A stretch of DNA of 64,000 nucleotides from DAOUJW01 sp965218945 (GCA_965218945.1 OZ244718.1:2294001-2358000), one strand, 5' to 3'. Positions 41,806-50,952 are shown, counted from the first letter of the stretch. The notes: generated from the sequence alone by a model not told the origin. Made by a program: numbers and translations.

Positions 41806-43089
41806 ATGGACCTTCTCCGCATCGCCACGGCCGGGTCCGTGGACGACGGCAAGAGCACGCTCATCGGTCGTCTGCTGTATGACTCGAAAGCCCTCGACGA
41901 CGACGTACTCGCCGCCGTCGAGGATGCCAGCCGGCGCCAACACGGCGACTACGTGAACCTCGCTCTCGTCACGGACGGCCTCCGCGCCGAACGGGAGCAG
42001 GGCGTCACCATCGACGTTGCCTACCGCTACTTCTCCACTCCAACGCGCAAATTCATTCTGGCAGACACGCCAGGGCACGTGCAGTACACGCGCAACATGG
42101 TCACCGGGGCGTCCACCGCCGAGGCGGTGCTCATCATGATTGATGCGCGCAACGGTGTGGTGGAGCAATCCCGCCGCCACGCCGTAATCGCCTCGTTGTT
42201 GGGCATCGATCGCATCGTCGTTTGCGTCAACAAGATGGACCTCGTTGGCTATGAGGAGCGGGCCTACGAAGCAGTCCGTTCCAAATTCACTCCGCTGATG
42301 GAGCGGCTCTATGTGAACGATGCGACCTTCATCCCCATGTCAGCGCTCAACGGCGACAACGTGGTCGAGCCGTCGGCGAACATGCCCTGGTACCAGGGCG
42401 ACCCGCTGCTGGCCCACCTCGAAAGCCTGCCGGTGCGTGAAGGACTCGATACGCTGCCCTTGAGAATGCCTGTTCAATACGTCGTCCGCCCCCACCGCGA
42501 GGAGTACCACGACTACCGTGGCTATGCGGGGAGCGTCGCGTCGGGTGTCCTGCGCGTGGGCCAGCGAGTGCGCATCGTGCCCTCCGGCGTGGAGAGCGTC
42601 ATCACGACCATCGAAGCGCCTTGGGGCGCCGTGGAGGAGGCGCGCGCTCCCGACGCCGTGACCGTTCAGATTGCCGACGACCTCGACGTTACTCGCGGGG
42701 AGATGATCTGTGGAGCGGACGACTGGCCGGCGATGGCCCAGGATCTCGATGCAGTCGTTTGCTGGATGGACGAGCGCGCCGCGCTTCGTGCCGGTAATGT
42801 GTACCGTATCAAGCACACCACGCGATCGGCGAAGGCAGTGGTCACCGACCTCGTGTCGTTGTTCAGCATCACGTCGCTCACCGGCGAAACGGACTCTGAT
42901 TTGCTGTGGCTAAACGAGATCGGCCACGTCAAGCTCAGGGTCAGCGCACCGTTGGCGGTCGACGACTACACCAGCAACCGCGTCACCGGCAGTTTCATCC
43001 TCATTGACGAAGGAACCAACGCTACCGTCGCTGCGGGAATGATTGGCGAGCCTGGATTCGCGTTCTCCGTTCCCACGGGACACCGCTAG
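41806..43089 (+). CDS. cysN: Sulfate adenylyltransferase subunit 1 (GTPase)
   Basis: EF-Tu-like GTPase subunit that drives APS synthesis with CysD. 427 residues. P-loop GSVDDGKS (10-17), DTPGH (87-91) and NKMD (142-145) are intact. There is no APS kinase (CysC) fusion. The ATG is 1 bp after the cysD stop. Base composition matches cysD. No cysH or cysI is in the window. Confidence 0.95.
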   Translation: MDLLRIATAGSVDDGKSTLIGRLLYDSKALDDDVLAAVEDASRRQHGDYVNLALVTDGLRAEREQGVTIDVAYRYFSTPTRKFILADTPGHVQYTRNMVTGASTAEAVLIMIDARNGVVEQSRRHAVIASLLGIDRIVVCVNKMDLVGYEERAYEAVRSKFTPLMERLYVNDATFIPMSALNGDNVVEPSANMPWYQGDPLLAHLESLPVREGLDTLPLRMPVQYVVRPHREEYHDYRGYAGSVASGVLRVGQRVRIVPSGVESVITTIEAPWGAVEEARAPDAVTVQIADDLDVTRGEMICGADDWPAMAQDLDAVVCWMDERAALRAGNVYRIKHTTRSAKAVVTDLVSLFSITSLTGETDSDLLWLNEIGHVKLRVSAPLAVDDYTSNRVTGSFILIDEGTNATVAAGMIGEPGFAFSVPTGHR

Positions 43090-43237
43090 CCTGAGGCACA
43101 CGGACATACTTGCCTACTTAGGGCCTCAGCCGCAACAGATGGGGGAGGGCACGCCTGCTTGATCATGCCTGGTAAATGACGTCAAGGAAGACGTGACCAG
43201 AAGGATCGCTACTGGACTAGCTGGCCCAGTGTACCAG

Positions 43238-43332
43238 CGGGAGCGGGAGGGAGTCGAACCCCCCGTGGACACCGTAGGGCGCCCACCGACGGATTTGAAG
43301 TCCGCGAAGCCCACCAGAGCCCATCCACTCCC
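43238..43332 (-). tRNA. selC: tRNA-Sec (selC), anticodon TCA
   Basis: A 95-nt tRNA with the features of bacterial tRNA-Sec. It has an 8-bp acceptor stem GGGAGTGG/CCGCTCCC (one G-T pair), anticodon loop CTTCAAA with anticodon TCA, a long variable arm, a T-arm with GGTTCGACTCCC and a G discriminator. No CCA is encoded. It reads UGA, supporting selenocysteine in selD. The D-arm (GGTGGGCTTCGCGG context) is the extended type. Confidence 0.93.
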
Positions 43333-43364
43333 ACGGTGTGGCCCTTCCGGAATATAGAGGGTGT

Positions 43365-43688
43365 TTAGAGAGCGGAGTCCAGTCGCTTCTTGAGTACCGC
43401 CTTGGGGACCGCGCCAACCACCTGGTCCACGGGTGCGCCGCCCTTGAAGACCAGCATGGTGGGGATGCTCCTGATGCCGTACTTCATTGCAGTCTCGGGG
43501 TTTTCGTCCACGTCAACCTTGGTAAACTTGATCTTGCCGTCGTACTCCTGTGACAGGTCGTCGAGAACTGGGGCGACCATCTTGCAGGGACCGCACCACT
43601 CGGCCCAGAAGTCAACCAGAACAACGGTGTCCGCTTCCAGTACCTCCTGATCAAAATCCTGGTCGGTTACGGGTGTGGGTAGGGACAT
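43365..43688 (-). CDS. trxA: Thioredoxin
   Basis: 107 residues with WCGPC (Cys32, Cys35), FWAEWCGPCKMVAP and the cis-Pro SIPTM; complete and normal. Reduces disulfides in the cytoplasm. It stands just upstream of tRNA-Sec on the minus strand and downstream of gltX. Confidence 0.95.
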   Translation of the reverse strand: MSLPTPVTDQDFDQEVLEADTVVLVDFWAEWCGPCKMVAPVLDDLSQEYDGKIKFTKVDVDENPETAMKYGIRSIPTMLVFKGGAPVDQVVGAVPKAVLKKRLDSAL

Positions 43689-43811
43689 ATCAGAACCTCC
43701 TAATCTATGATAACCCTGAATCTGTTTCTTTGGAGGCCCTTCTCAGTTTCTCAAGCAGAAGAGCCCATTCAAAACCTGCTACATAAAGTGTAAGACCGCA
43801 GGCTTACTTCG

Positions 43812-45266
43812 TCAACTCTCGCGAAGGCCGCGAACGGACTTCTGAAGTCTGTAAAGAGACTTGTCCTTGCCCAGCACTGCCATAGTCTCGAACAGCGGCG
43901 GGGCCGCCTTTCGCCCCGTCACGGCCACGCGTATGGCTCCGAAAAGCTGGCCCGTCTTGATGTTCAGCTCCTCCGCAAGGGGCCTCAGCTCTCCCTCCAG
44001 TGACTCGGTAGACCACGCGTCCAGGCCCGTTACCCTCTGTAGCGTAGACTCAAGGGCGCGTGTGGTGCTTTCCCTGTCCATGCCTTTCTGAACAAGGTCC
44101 TCCGGCGGGTATTCAAGCTCTTCCAGGAAGAAGAAGTCCATTAGCTGTGGGACTTCAGTCATTGTCTTGAGGCGCTCCTGTACCAGGGGAGTGATGGCGC
44201 TAACGTAGTCCTCCGAAATCGGGCGGGGCACCTCTTTTGTAAGCGAATCGTCCAGCACTTGAAGGATGCGGCTCACCAGGTCTTTGTCGCTCAGGTTGCG
44301 TATGTACATCCCGTTCATCCAGGTCAGCTTCTCCAGGTTGAAGATGGCCCCGGACTTGACTATACGATCGATGGAGAAGTGTCCTATCAGATCCTCCCGG
44401 GAGAGAATCTCCGTGTGATCGTCCAGTGACCAGCCCAGAAGGGCCAGGAAGTTGAACATGGCCTCCGGCAGATAGCCCATATCCCTGTACTGGAGCACCG
44501 ACACGTCGCCATGACGCTTGCTCAGCTTGGAGCGGTCTGGACCCAGAATGATGGGCAGGTGAGCGAAGTAGGGCATCTCGTATCCCAGGGCGTTGTACAA
44601 GTGGACGTGCCTGGGGACGCTTGGCAGCCACTCCTCGGCTCGCAGCACGTGGGAGATTTCCATGAGGTGGTCGTCCACGATGTGGGCCAGGTGGTAGGTC
44701 GGATACCCGTCCGATTTGAGTATAACGAAGTCATCCACCGTCGCGTTGGCAAAGGTCACGTCGCCTCTAATGATGTCGTGGAAGGTGGTCTCCCCCTCCA
44801 GGGGCATTTTGAAACGCACCACTGGGCGCGGATCCGCGGACTGCCCATATCCCATATCCCGGCACAGGCGGTCGTAGCCGGGGGGCAGCTTCTGGCGCGC
44901 CTGCTCCTCGCGCATCTCCTTGAGGCGCTCTGACGAGCAGTAGCAGTAGTAGGCATGCCCTCTCTCGACCAGGCCTGCCGCCGCCTGCTGGTACAGCTCC
45001 AACCGCTCTGACTGGGTGTATGGGCCGTAGGCCCCGCCGATATCAGGGCCCTCGTCCCAGTCCAGACCGAGCCACCGGAGGGAGTCCATGATGGACTCCA
45101 CCGCCCCGTCAACGGTGCGGGCGACGTCCGTATCTTCGATGCGAACTATGAAGTCGCCCTGGGTGTGACGGGCGAACAGCCAACTGAACAGGGCAGTGCG
45201 TATGTTTCCCACGTGGGGATCTCCCGTGGGGCTTGGTGCGTAGCGTACTCTGACTCTCTCGTCCAT
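43812..45266 (-). CDS. gltX: Glutamyl-tRNA synthetase
   Basis: Charges tRNA-Glu (and possibly tRNA-Gln). 484 residues. HIGH-type PSPTGDPHVGN (11-21), the second half of the active site with DDFVILKSDGYPTYHLA, and the KMSKS motif SKLSKR (about 246-251) are present. The product is also the substrate of HemA at the window's right end. The gene ends before rluD in the tight minus-strand run (6 bp apart). Confidence 0.95.
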   Translation of the reverse strand: MDERVRVRYAPSPTGDPHVGNIRTALFSWLFARHTQGDFIVRIEDTDVARTVDGAVESIMDSLRWLGLDWDEGPDIGGAYGPYTQSERLELYQQAAAGLVERGHAYYCYCSSERLKEMREEQARQKLPPGYDRLCRDMGYGQSADPRPVVRFKMPLEGETTFHDIIRGDVTFANATVDDFVILKSDGYPTYHLAHIVDDHLMEISHVLRAEEWLPSVPRHVHLYNALGYEMPYFAHLPIILGPDRSKLSKRHGDVSVLQYRDMGYLPEAMFNFLALLGWSLDDHTEILSREDLIGHFSIDRIVKSGAIFNLEKLTWMNGMYIRNLSDKDLVSRILQVLDDSLTKEVPRPISEDYVSAITPLVQERLKTMTEVPQLMDFFFLEELEYPPEDLVQKGMDRESTTRALESTLQRVTGLDAWSTESLEGELRPLAEELNIKTGQLFGAIRVAVTGRKAAPPLFETMAVLGKDKSLYRLQKSVRGLRES

Positions 45267-45271
45267 GTGTC

Positions 45272-46210
45272 TCAGGACCTTTCTATAATGGTTTGTCCGG
45301 CCTCTGCTCCGTTCATCTTCAGTTGGGAGAGGAAGGCTTTCAAGTCCGCCGGCAGGGGAGATGTGAACTCCCTGTACTCGCCTGTCCCCGGCAATCTGAT
45401 GCCCAGGAGGTGGGCGTGAAGAAACTGTCGCTCCAGGCGAGGGTCTTTTCCGCCGTAGAGAGCGTCTCCAACGATGGGGTATCCCAGGGCGGATAGGTGC
45501 ACCCTTATCTGGTGTGTCCTGCCTGTCTTTGGGAACACCTCCAGCAGGGTGTAGCCCGGCGCGCTCTCGACGGCGCGGTAGGAGGTCTCCGCCTCGCGCC
45601 CAAGGTCAACCACTGCCATGCGCTTTCGGTTCCGATTATCCCTGCCTATCCTGGCCTTGATAACGCCCTCCGGCGGGTCGATGTTTCCCTTCGCCAAGGC
45701 AGTATACCCCTTGAGGACGCTCCTGTCCTTGATCTGCCCGGATACGTGGCGGTGCGCCCTGCGGTTCTTGGCTGCCACCATCAGCCCGGAGGTGTCCATG
45801 TCCAGGCGATGCACTATGCCCGGCCTCTGCTCATCCCCGACCTCTTCAATGTCGGGAAGCCGGGCGAGGAGGGCGTTGGCGACGGTGTCCCGGCGGTGTC
45901 CCGGCGCGGGATGCACCACCATACCCGCAGGCTTGTCTATCACCAGGATATCTTCGTCCTCGTATATCACCGAGAGCGGTATTTCCTGAGGAGACACGCC
46001 TGAGGGCGGAGGCGGAAGCATCTCCATCTCCACGGTCTCTCCCCCACGCAGCCTGTAGGAAGACTTTACGATTGCGCCGTCCACCTTCACCAGGCCGCCG
46101 GCCACCAGGCCCGCTATCTGAGCGCGGGACAGGTCGGTCTCGCGGGAGGCCAGGAACTTGTCGAGACGCTCGTCCCGGACGTCGACCACTACTCGGCGGA
46201 CTTCTTCCAC
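45272..46210 (-). CDS. rluD: 23S rRNA pseudouridine synthase, RluD type
   Basis: Isomerises uridine to pseudouridine in large-subunit rRNA. 312 residues: an N-terminal S4-like domain (DERLDKFLASRETDLSRAQIAGLVAGGLVKVDG) and the catalytic domain with HRLDMDTSGL (Asp139). The GTG at 46210 with AGGGAAG upstream is chosen; a longer open frame runs back into lspA. It overlaps the end of lspA by 22 bp, the common lspA-rluD arrangement. Confidence 0.93.
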   Translation of the reverse strand: MEEVRRVVVDVRDERLDKFLASRETDLSRAQIAGLVAGGLVKVDGAIVKSSYRLRGGETVEMEMLPPPPSGVSPQEIPLSVIYEDEDILVIDKPAGMVVHPAPGHRRDTVANALLARLPDIEEVGDEQRPGIVHRLDMDTSGLMVAAKNRRAHRHVSGQIKDRSVLKGYTALAKGNIDPPEGVIKARIGRDNRNRKRMAVVDLGREAETSYRAVESAPGYTLLEVFPKTGRTHQIRVHLSALGYPIVGDALYGGKDPRLERQFLHAHLLGIRLPGTGEYREFTSPLPADLKAFLSQLKMNGAEAGQTIIERS

Positions 46211-46833
46211 TGTTCTTCCCTTGCTTCCAATCCGGTGTCTTCGGTCACCGGTGTCATCTCTGCATCGACGCTCGGAGAGTCCTCCCTCTGCTCCAGTGCA
46301 ACCGGATAGAGGAAGGCCTCTGACGCCGAGTAGCGCTCCGGCGGGCTGTTGGTCGTCAGCATTGTTATCATCAGCCCGACCAGGCCCACCACTATGGACG
46401 AGTCTGCCAGGTTGAACACGGGCCACGCTCCCACGTCAATGAAGTCTACCACATAGCCGAGGCGCAGGCGGTCCATCAGGTTGCCTATCGCGCCTCCCAG
46501 CTGCAACCCCAGGCTGATGCGCAGAATGGGGCTGCTGACCCTGTGGATGCGGTAGAAGACCAGCAGTATAGCTATTCCCACAAAAGACGCGAAGATGAGG
46601 AAGAGGGTCTGGTTGGGAAACAGTCCGAAGGCGCTGCCTGTGTTCTTGACGTAGGTGAGCCGGAAGATGCCGGACTCCGGGATGGACTGCCCCGGGTACA
46701 TTGTCAGCAGCACCAGGGCCTTGGAAAGCTGGTCCGCCAGCAGTGCAGCCAGCATTACGAACAGGGACATGCCTCCCAGGACATCTCTGGGACGCTTTTC
46801 GGTTAAATGCGGCTCTTCCATATCGGAATGCAA
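46189..46833 (-). CDS. lspA: Lipoprotein signal peptidase
   Basis: Membrane aspartyl protease that cleaves lipoprotein signal peptides. About 214 residues with four membrane segments, the motif NTGSAFG, and VVDFIDVG...FNLADSSI with the two catalytic Asp. The C-terminal ~45 residues are polar, Glu-rich and unusual for the family. Its substrates here include PstS and the small lipoprotein at 50780. Start 46833 or the in-frame ATG at 46821. Confidence 0.93.
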   Translation of the reverse strand: MHSDMEEPHLTEKRPRDVLGGMSLFVMLAALLADQLSKALVLLTMYPGQSIPESGIFRLTYVKNTGSAFGLFPNQTLFLIFASFVGIAILLVFYRIHRVSSPILRISLGLQLGGAIGNLMDRLRLGYVVDFIDVGAWPVFNLADSSIVVGLVGLMITMLTTNSPPERYSASEAFLYPVALEQREDSPSVDAEMTPVTEDTGLEAREEQWKKSAE

Positions 46834-46948
46834 TGGCGTGGATCGCGGAAACGCTCTCTTGGCTGGCTCGAGGTTACGTCTAGTCTGTGGCAGGAATGAT
46901 AAGTTAACTCAACTGGTTGGTCAATCAACTTTGGCATCCCGGCCATAC

Positions 46949-47560
46949 TTAAGTTATGGGTGAGGATGTGCTATCCAGCAACAGTTCCAGAGCATGACAT
47001 AGACGGCGAAAGGAGCGTGAATTGCTATGTGCCATGTCTATATCCATATGTTGAGTAAGCGCAGCTTGATGGGTTGTCTCTTTGTAAGCCTGTCCAGGGG
47101 GCATTTGGTCGGTGAGCCACTGCTTAGGGTTCTGTATATTCTCGGCATCCTGAGATAGGACTGCGGTGTCGCTGATTCCGCGCCGGCCCCTGATGGTGTC
47201 CAGGCTGGCGAGAAACCAGGACTCATATTCCCTATGAGCGCATACTATCTCAACCGGGATGGTCAAGCCTAGTTGTTCGCAGCGCTGCGAAAGCCCTTCG
47301 GCTAGATCAACCGGGCAGTCGCCGTCCGTGTCCAACAGGACCAGAATTGCGCCGCAGTCAGGTTTGTATCGTGCGTATTGAATGAACTTTTCTAACCTGT
47401 TTTCAAGAGTAGACCGTCCGTTGGCGTTAACTACCATTGTCTTCCCTTGAGCCACTGATACGTCCGATCGGTTATACATCTCCAACAGTATACGGCCTAA
47501 CAATCCTGGCAGCGCCGCGACATCTCCGTCTCCTTCTACGACCGGTACAATCGTTGTCAC
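46949..47560 (-). CDS. DUF4276 family protein (TOPRIM-like)
   Basis: 203 residues. It begins with VPVVEGDGDVAALP and has LVLLDTDGDCP, the Glu and Asp-x-Asp pattern of TOPRIM domains, followed by REYESWFLASLD, a DUF4276 hallmark. It is the partner of the AAA ATPase upstream (4 bp overlap). Pairs of an OLD/RecF-like ATPase and a TOPRIM nuclease are typical of phage-defence systems; this pair belongs to that general kind by context, but no defined system name is safe. Confidence 0.8.
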   Translation of the reverse strand: MTTIVPVVEGDGDVAALPGLLGRILLEMYNRSDVSVAQGKTMVVNANGRSTLENRLEKFIQYARYKPDCGAILVLLDTDGDCPVDLAEGLSQRCEQLGLTIPVEIVCAHREYESWFLASLDTIRGRRGISDTAVLSQDAENIQNPKQWLTDQMPPGQAYKETTHQAALTQHMDIDMAHSNSRSFRRLCHALELLLDSTSSPIT

Positions 47561-48906
47561 TCGTCGGATGTCCCTGTGGCCGCCGGGTGGAGACCTTCCA
47601 TGCTGTGCAGCTCTCCGGGTAAGAACAGTTTGTCTTTCACTGCCCTCAGCTGGTGTTCCGCAACTTCACCCACTATAGTTGAGCCGCCTTCGGCGGTTAC
47701 TGCCCGGATGCTTTCTATAGGCAGTAGATTTATCAAATCCGGGCTGTGGGTGGCAATCAACACCTGTCCCCTTAGAGAGGCTTCCTTCATAGTGTCTGCC
47801 AACACAGCCATAGCGCCGGGGTGAATTGCCAATTCAGGCTCTTCCAGTCCTATTAGCGACGGCGCAGGGTCCTGGAAAAGGGCGGTCAGCATAGCCAGCA
47901 ACCGAATGGTGCCGTCGGACTCGTGAGACAGGTCAAACCACAGTCCCTTTGCTCCATTGTCAGCCTTCTCGTGTTTGAGTTCTACAACGTAGTAGCTGCC
48001 GGCATGTAGGACTCGAACGTCTCGAACTCCCGGGACCGCAACGCTCAGCGCTTCTTTCAGCTCGGAGAGAAAGCGACTCTTCTTCTGCACCATGTCCCTT
48101 AGGGTAGAGGCGAGATTTTCTCCGCTAGTTGCCAATGGATGACTATCTGCTACCTTCTGAGGGTCGCGCAATGAGTTGGGGAATATATGGTACATACCGA
48201 TATGGCTTAGGTTTCCCCTTGCATTATCAAGAGCCATATGCAAACCAAAGTAGGGACTTTTTCCCATTGCCTCCGTCCCGGTATCCAAGGAAGCCAACCA
48301 TGAAGTAACTCTCCATGGTTGCTCAGAAATCATCTGGAGGTCTTGTGATCCTAGTCCCTCTATGAGGTCCTCTATGAATCGTGTCTCCGCCCTGATCCGC
48401 GAAGTTGTACTTTCTCCGGCTTTGTTCAGTCTGGATTCCCGTTTCTTAAGTATATTTTTAAGGTTGGGCTTGGTAATGCGTCCGCTGCTGAGTTCAACCT
48501 CGACTTGGCCAGTGGACGAATCTCCGGGATTAAATGTGCCAAATTCGCGTTTGACCCCGTACTCGCCATTGCTCCGTCTCATCAGCGCTACACTGTACTC
48601 AAGCGTCCCGCCCGGCAGCTTGTACTGTAAGCCGAGTTCAGGGCTGAGCGCCCTTCCGGTTGGAGACCTGCGGCCAATGGAGCTAATCCCCCCACGTCTT
48701 GTTATGGCCGTTTCCAAGCCGTCTCGCGTTGCATCGGCAAGGAAGCCCAGAATGTCCAGCAGGTTGCTTTTGCCAGAGGCGTTGGGTCCAACTAGGACTG
48801 TCAGGGGGCCCAACTCCAGCTCGGCGTACTCAATGCTGCGGAAGTTCTTGGCCCATACTTTTGTTATAGTTGGTCTAGGTTCCGATTCTGTTGCCATTGT
48901 TCCCAT
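47557..48906 (-). CDS. AAA-family ATPase (RecF/OLD-like), partner of DUF4276
   Basis: 449 residues. N-terminal KNFRSI (OLD/RecF-type), Walker A GPNASGKSN (40-48), an intervening alpha/beta and coiled region, and the C-terminal ABC-type half with SHESDGTIRLLAMLTAL, Walker B LIGLEEPELAIHP and the H-loop ATHSPDLINLLP. It has no nuclease domain of its own, which the overlapping DUF4276 gene would supply. The ATG may be 48906 or the second ATG at 48897, which has GGATGGG upstream. Transcribed with DUF4276; otherwise isolated. Confidence 0.85.
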   Translation of the reverse strand: MGTMATESEPRPTITKVWAKNFRSIEYAELELGPLTVLVGPNASGKSNLLDILGFLADATRDGLETAITRRGGISSIGRRSPTGRALSPELGLQYKLPGGTLEYSVALMRRSNGEYGVKREFGTFNPGDSSTGQVEVELSSGRITKPNLKNILKKRESRLNKAGESTTSRIRAETRFIEDLIEGLGSQDLQMISEQPWRVTSWLASLDTGTEAMGKSPYFGLHMALDNARGNLSHIGMYHIFPNSLRDPQKVADSHPLATSGENLASTLRDMVQKKSRFLSELKEALSVAVPGVRDVRVLHAGSYYVVELKHEKADNGAKGLWFDLSHESDGTIRLLAMLTALFQDPAPSLIGLEEPELAIHPGAMAVLADTMKEASLRGQVLIATHSPDLINLLPIESIRAVTAEGGSTIVGEVAEHQLRAVKDKLFLPGELHSMEGLHPAATGTSDE

Positions 48907-49058
48907 CCTGGATAGCTACGTCTCTTTAGAAGTATAGCATAGGCACTAAGGCAGTTAGCGTTTCGGCACTACCAGGCTATATCCCAAGATAGCAGCGCTA
49001 TCCCTGTTATGATAGAATCCCATTATCGGTTGCAACTACCATCCAGAGAGAAACAGCT

Positions 49059-49727
49059 ATGCCCTACGCCATCAGGCCTGCCAGGGAAGAGGATGTTCCC
49101 CAGCTAACGGAAATAGAGCGGGAAGCCTTCCCGACCAACTGGCCTCCAGCCCCATTCAAACGGGATTTGTCCAACAGAATGGCAAGCGTTCTGGTCGCTT
49201 ACGACCCATCGGCCGAAGCAGCGCCGCTGAGTGAAGCGGATCCTGAATCGCCAGTCGCGGGCAACACCTCAAACCCCGGCGGTCTGAGAGGTATCTTGGG
49301 GCGTCTGTTCGGTAGAGGCAAGCCGGCCCCGGCTCCGCTTCTGGGCAGAGACCAGCTTGCCGGCTACGTGGCTACCTGGTTTATGACCGACGAGGCCCAC
49401 ATTACCGGCATAGCCGTGCGGGAGGCCCTGCGAGGCAATGGCGTGGGCGAGTTGCTGCTACTGGCTTCGGTCGAGCTGGCTTTGGACCGCGGCTCGCGCG
49501 TGGTGACCCTGGAGGTGCGGGTGTCCAACCACGTGGCCCAGTCAATGTACACCAAGTACGGATTCAAAGAGGTGGGCCTGCGCAAGAGGTACTACACCGA
49601 CAACAATGAGGACGCCTACATAATGACCACGGACGCCATTGCCTCCGACGCCTATAGCAAGCGGTTCCGCGTTCTTGTGGAGACGTACAAGGCCCGCCGC
49701 GGCGACCTGGCCCTGGTCCTGAGATGA
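49059..49727 (+). CDS. rimI: Ribosomal protein S18-alanine N-acetyltransferase, RimI type, with insertion
   Basis: GNAT acetyltransferase of 222 residues against ~150 for RimI. IRPAREEDVPQLTEIEREAF and the acetyl-CoA loop ALRGNGVGELLL are clear, with YTKYGFKEVGLRKRYY...EDAYIM. Residues ~52-100 (PSAEAAPLSEADPES...GRGKPAPAPLLG) are a low-complexity Pro/Ala/Gly insertion between beta strands not found in RimI. N-alpha-acetylation of ribosomal S18 is the likely role. Confidence 0.82.
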   Translation: MPYAIRPAREEDVPQLTEIEREAFPTNWPPAPFKRDLSNRMASVLVAYDPSAEAAPLSEADPESPVAGNTSNPGGLRGILGRLFGRGKPAPAPLLGRDQLAGYVATWFMTDEAHITGIAVREALRGNGVGELLLLASVELALDRGSRVVTLEVRVSNHVAQSMYTKYGFKEVGLRKRYYTDNNEDAYIMTTDAIASDAYSKRFRVLVETYKARRGDLALVLR

Positions 49728-49797
49728 GCTGCAGCCGTGGCTTGTAGGCTGTAGCTGAACTCAATGCGGGCGCGTCGGCGCGTCGGGTGACAGCGAG

Positions 49798-50778
49798 TTG
49801 AACTGCCGGTACTGCGGATTCGAGAGCAGCCTTGGAAGTCTCTACTGCACTTCATGTGGGAGACCCTTATCCGAGACGCGCTTCCCCCTCGTGATCGCCC
49901 CGGACAACCCGTTTCACAGGATCAGGGCCCGTAGCCTGCTTCTCTGGGTGCTCGCTGGAATCCCAATACTGGTTGGTATGTTCGCACTCGCCAACCTCTT
50001 TGTCGGTCGCTCTGACGGAGGACTCGATCCCTTCTTTCAAACGCTCATCATAAACGCCGGATTCTACGGGCTCATGGTGGCCTGGGTCCTGGGGAAGGTT
50101 TCGGGGAACCGGGTCGATATGCGGCTGCTTATCGGTCGCGTGCCATCCGGCTACCGGTGGCGTTCGGTTGTCGGGGTAGTCGGCCTGCTGATGCTCTTCA
50201 CCATATTCACCTCCTGGCTGTTCCTGTACTTTATATCTGTCTATCTGACCCATTTGGTGGACGTATTCGCCAATGAAGATGTCTACGTAACCGGCAAGCA
50301 GAGCGACTATGCCGGCCTCCACAACCTCCAGGCCTTCCTCGTTACGGTGCTCGTAGCGCCGGTCGTTGAGGAGGTCTTCTTCCGGGGTATGCTCCTGACG
50401 CGCTGGTCTCTCAAGTGGGGGCCGACCGCGGGCGTCATCGGATCGTCGATAGTGTTTGGCCTCTTTCACGTGGGCTTCTTCGGCGCCTTTGCATTTGGCG
50501 TAGCCATGTGCCTGCTCTACATCAAGACCAATACCCTGATAGTTCCCATGGCCGCCCACTTCCTGAACAACCTGGTGGCCTCCGGGTTCGGCGCAATTGC
50601 CCTCAGGTCTGAGGCCGAAGGTAGAACGGTGGACTTTCAGGACCTGGAGACTGGCCTGATGGTGGCCGTCGCGGGAGCGATAGTTACGCTGACGCTGCTC
50701 GTGTGGTACATAGTCCGCAACTGGCCCCGGCGCGGAGAGACGGCGCCATATCTAGTTAATCAAGCCTGGGGTGAATGA
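49798..50778 (+). CDS. CPBP-family intramembrane metalloprotease with N-terminal zinc ribbon
   Basis: 326 residues. A zinc ribbon (Cys3, Cys6, Cys17, Cys20) is followed by several membrane helices and the CPBP/Abi motifs EEVFFRG (about 190-197), FGLFHVG and HFLNN. CPBP proteins are Rce1-like proteases; the function here is unknown. Starts with TTG. The small lipoprotein gene follows after 1 bp. Confidence 0.83.
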   Translation: MNCRYCGFESSLGSLYCTSCGRPLSETRFPLVIAPDNPFHRIRARSLLLWVLAGIPILVGMFALANLFVGRSDGGLDPFFQTLIINAGFYGLMVAWVLGKVSGNRVDMRLLIGRVPSGYRWRSVVGVVGLLMLFTIFTSWLFLYFISVYLTHLVDVFANEDVYVTGKQSDYAGLHNLQAFLVTVLVAPVVEEVFFRGMLLTRWSLKWGPTAGVIGSSIVFGLFHVGFFGAFAFGVAMCLLYIKTNTLIVPMAAHFLNNLVASGFGAIALRSEAEGRTVDFQDLETGLMVAVAGAIVTLTLLVWYIVRNWPRRGETAPYLVNQAWGE

Positions 50779-50779
50779 A

Positions 50780-50902
50780 ATGCCGCGAACGACTAGATGG
50801 CTGACTATCCTTATCCTTGCGCTGGCTCTTCCCGTAGCTCTCCTCGCCTGCGACCCAGAAGAGTCGTACGTCCCGCCCAAAACGGACCGGGAAGCCCAGT
50901 AG
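50780..50902 (+). CDS. Small predicted lipoprotein (40 residues)
   Basis: MPRTTRWLTILILALALPV then a lipobox ending in LLAC, and a 17-residue mature part (CDPEESYVPPKTDREAQ). The basic start, hydrophobic core and lipobox are those of a lipoprotein signal peptide, so the product would be a lipid-anchored short acidic peptide. It starts 1 bp after the CPBP gene stop with GGGGTG upstream. It may be a co-expressed partner of the protease. Too short for usual gene-length cut-offs. Confidence 0.65.
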   Translation: MPRTTRWLTILILALALPVALLACDPEESYVPPKTDREAQ

Positions 50903-50952
50903 CACTCTACAATGCCACGGACGACCCTTAGCATAGCCTTCAGGTTATGATG

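Noticed and set aside
46949..48906. Calling the ATPase/DUF4276 pair a PARIS system
   Set aside because: PARIS has a DUF4435 partner; here the partner matches DUF4276 (REYESWFLASLD), so only a general resemblance is claimed.
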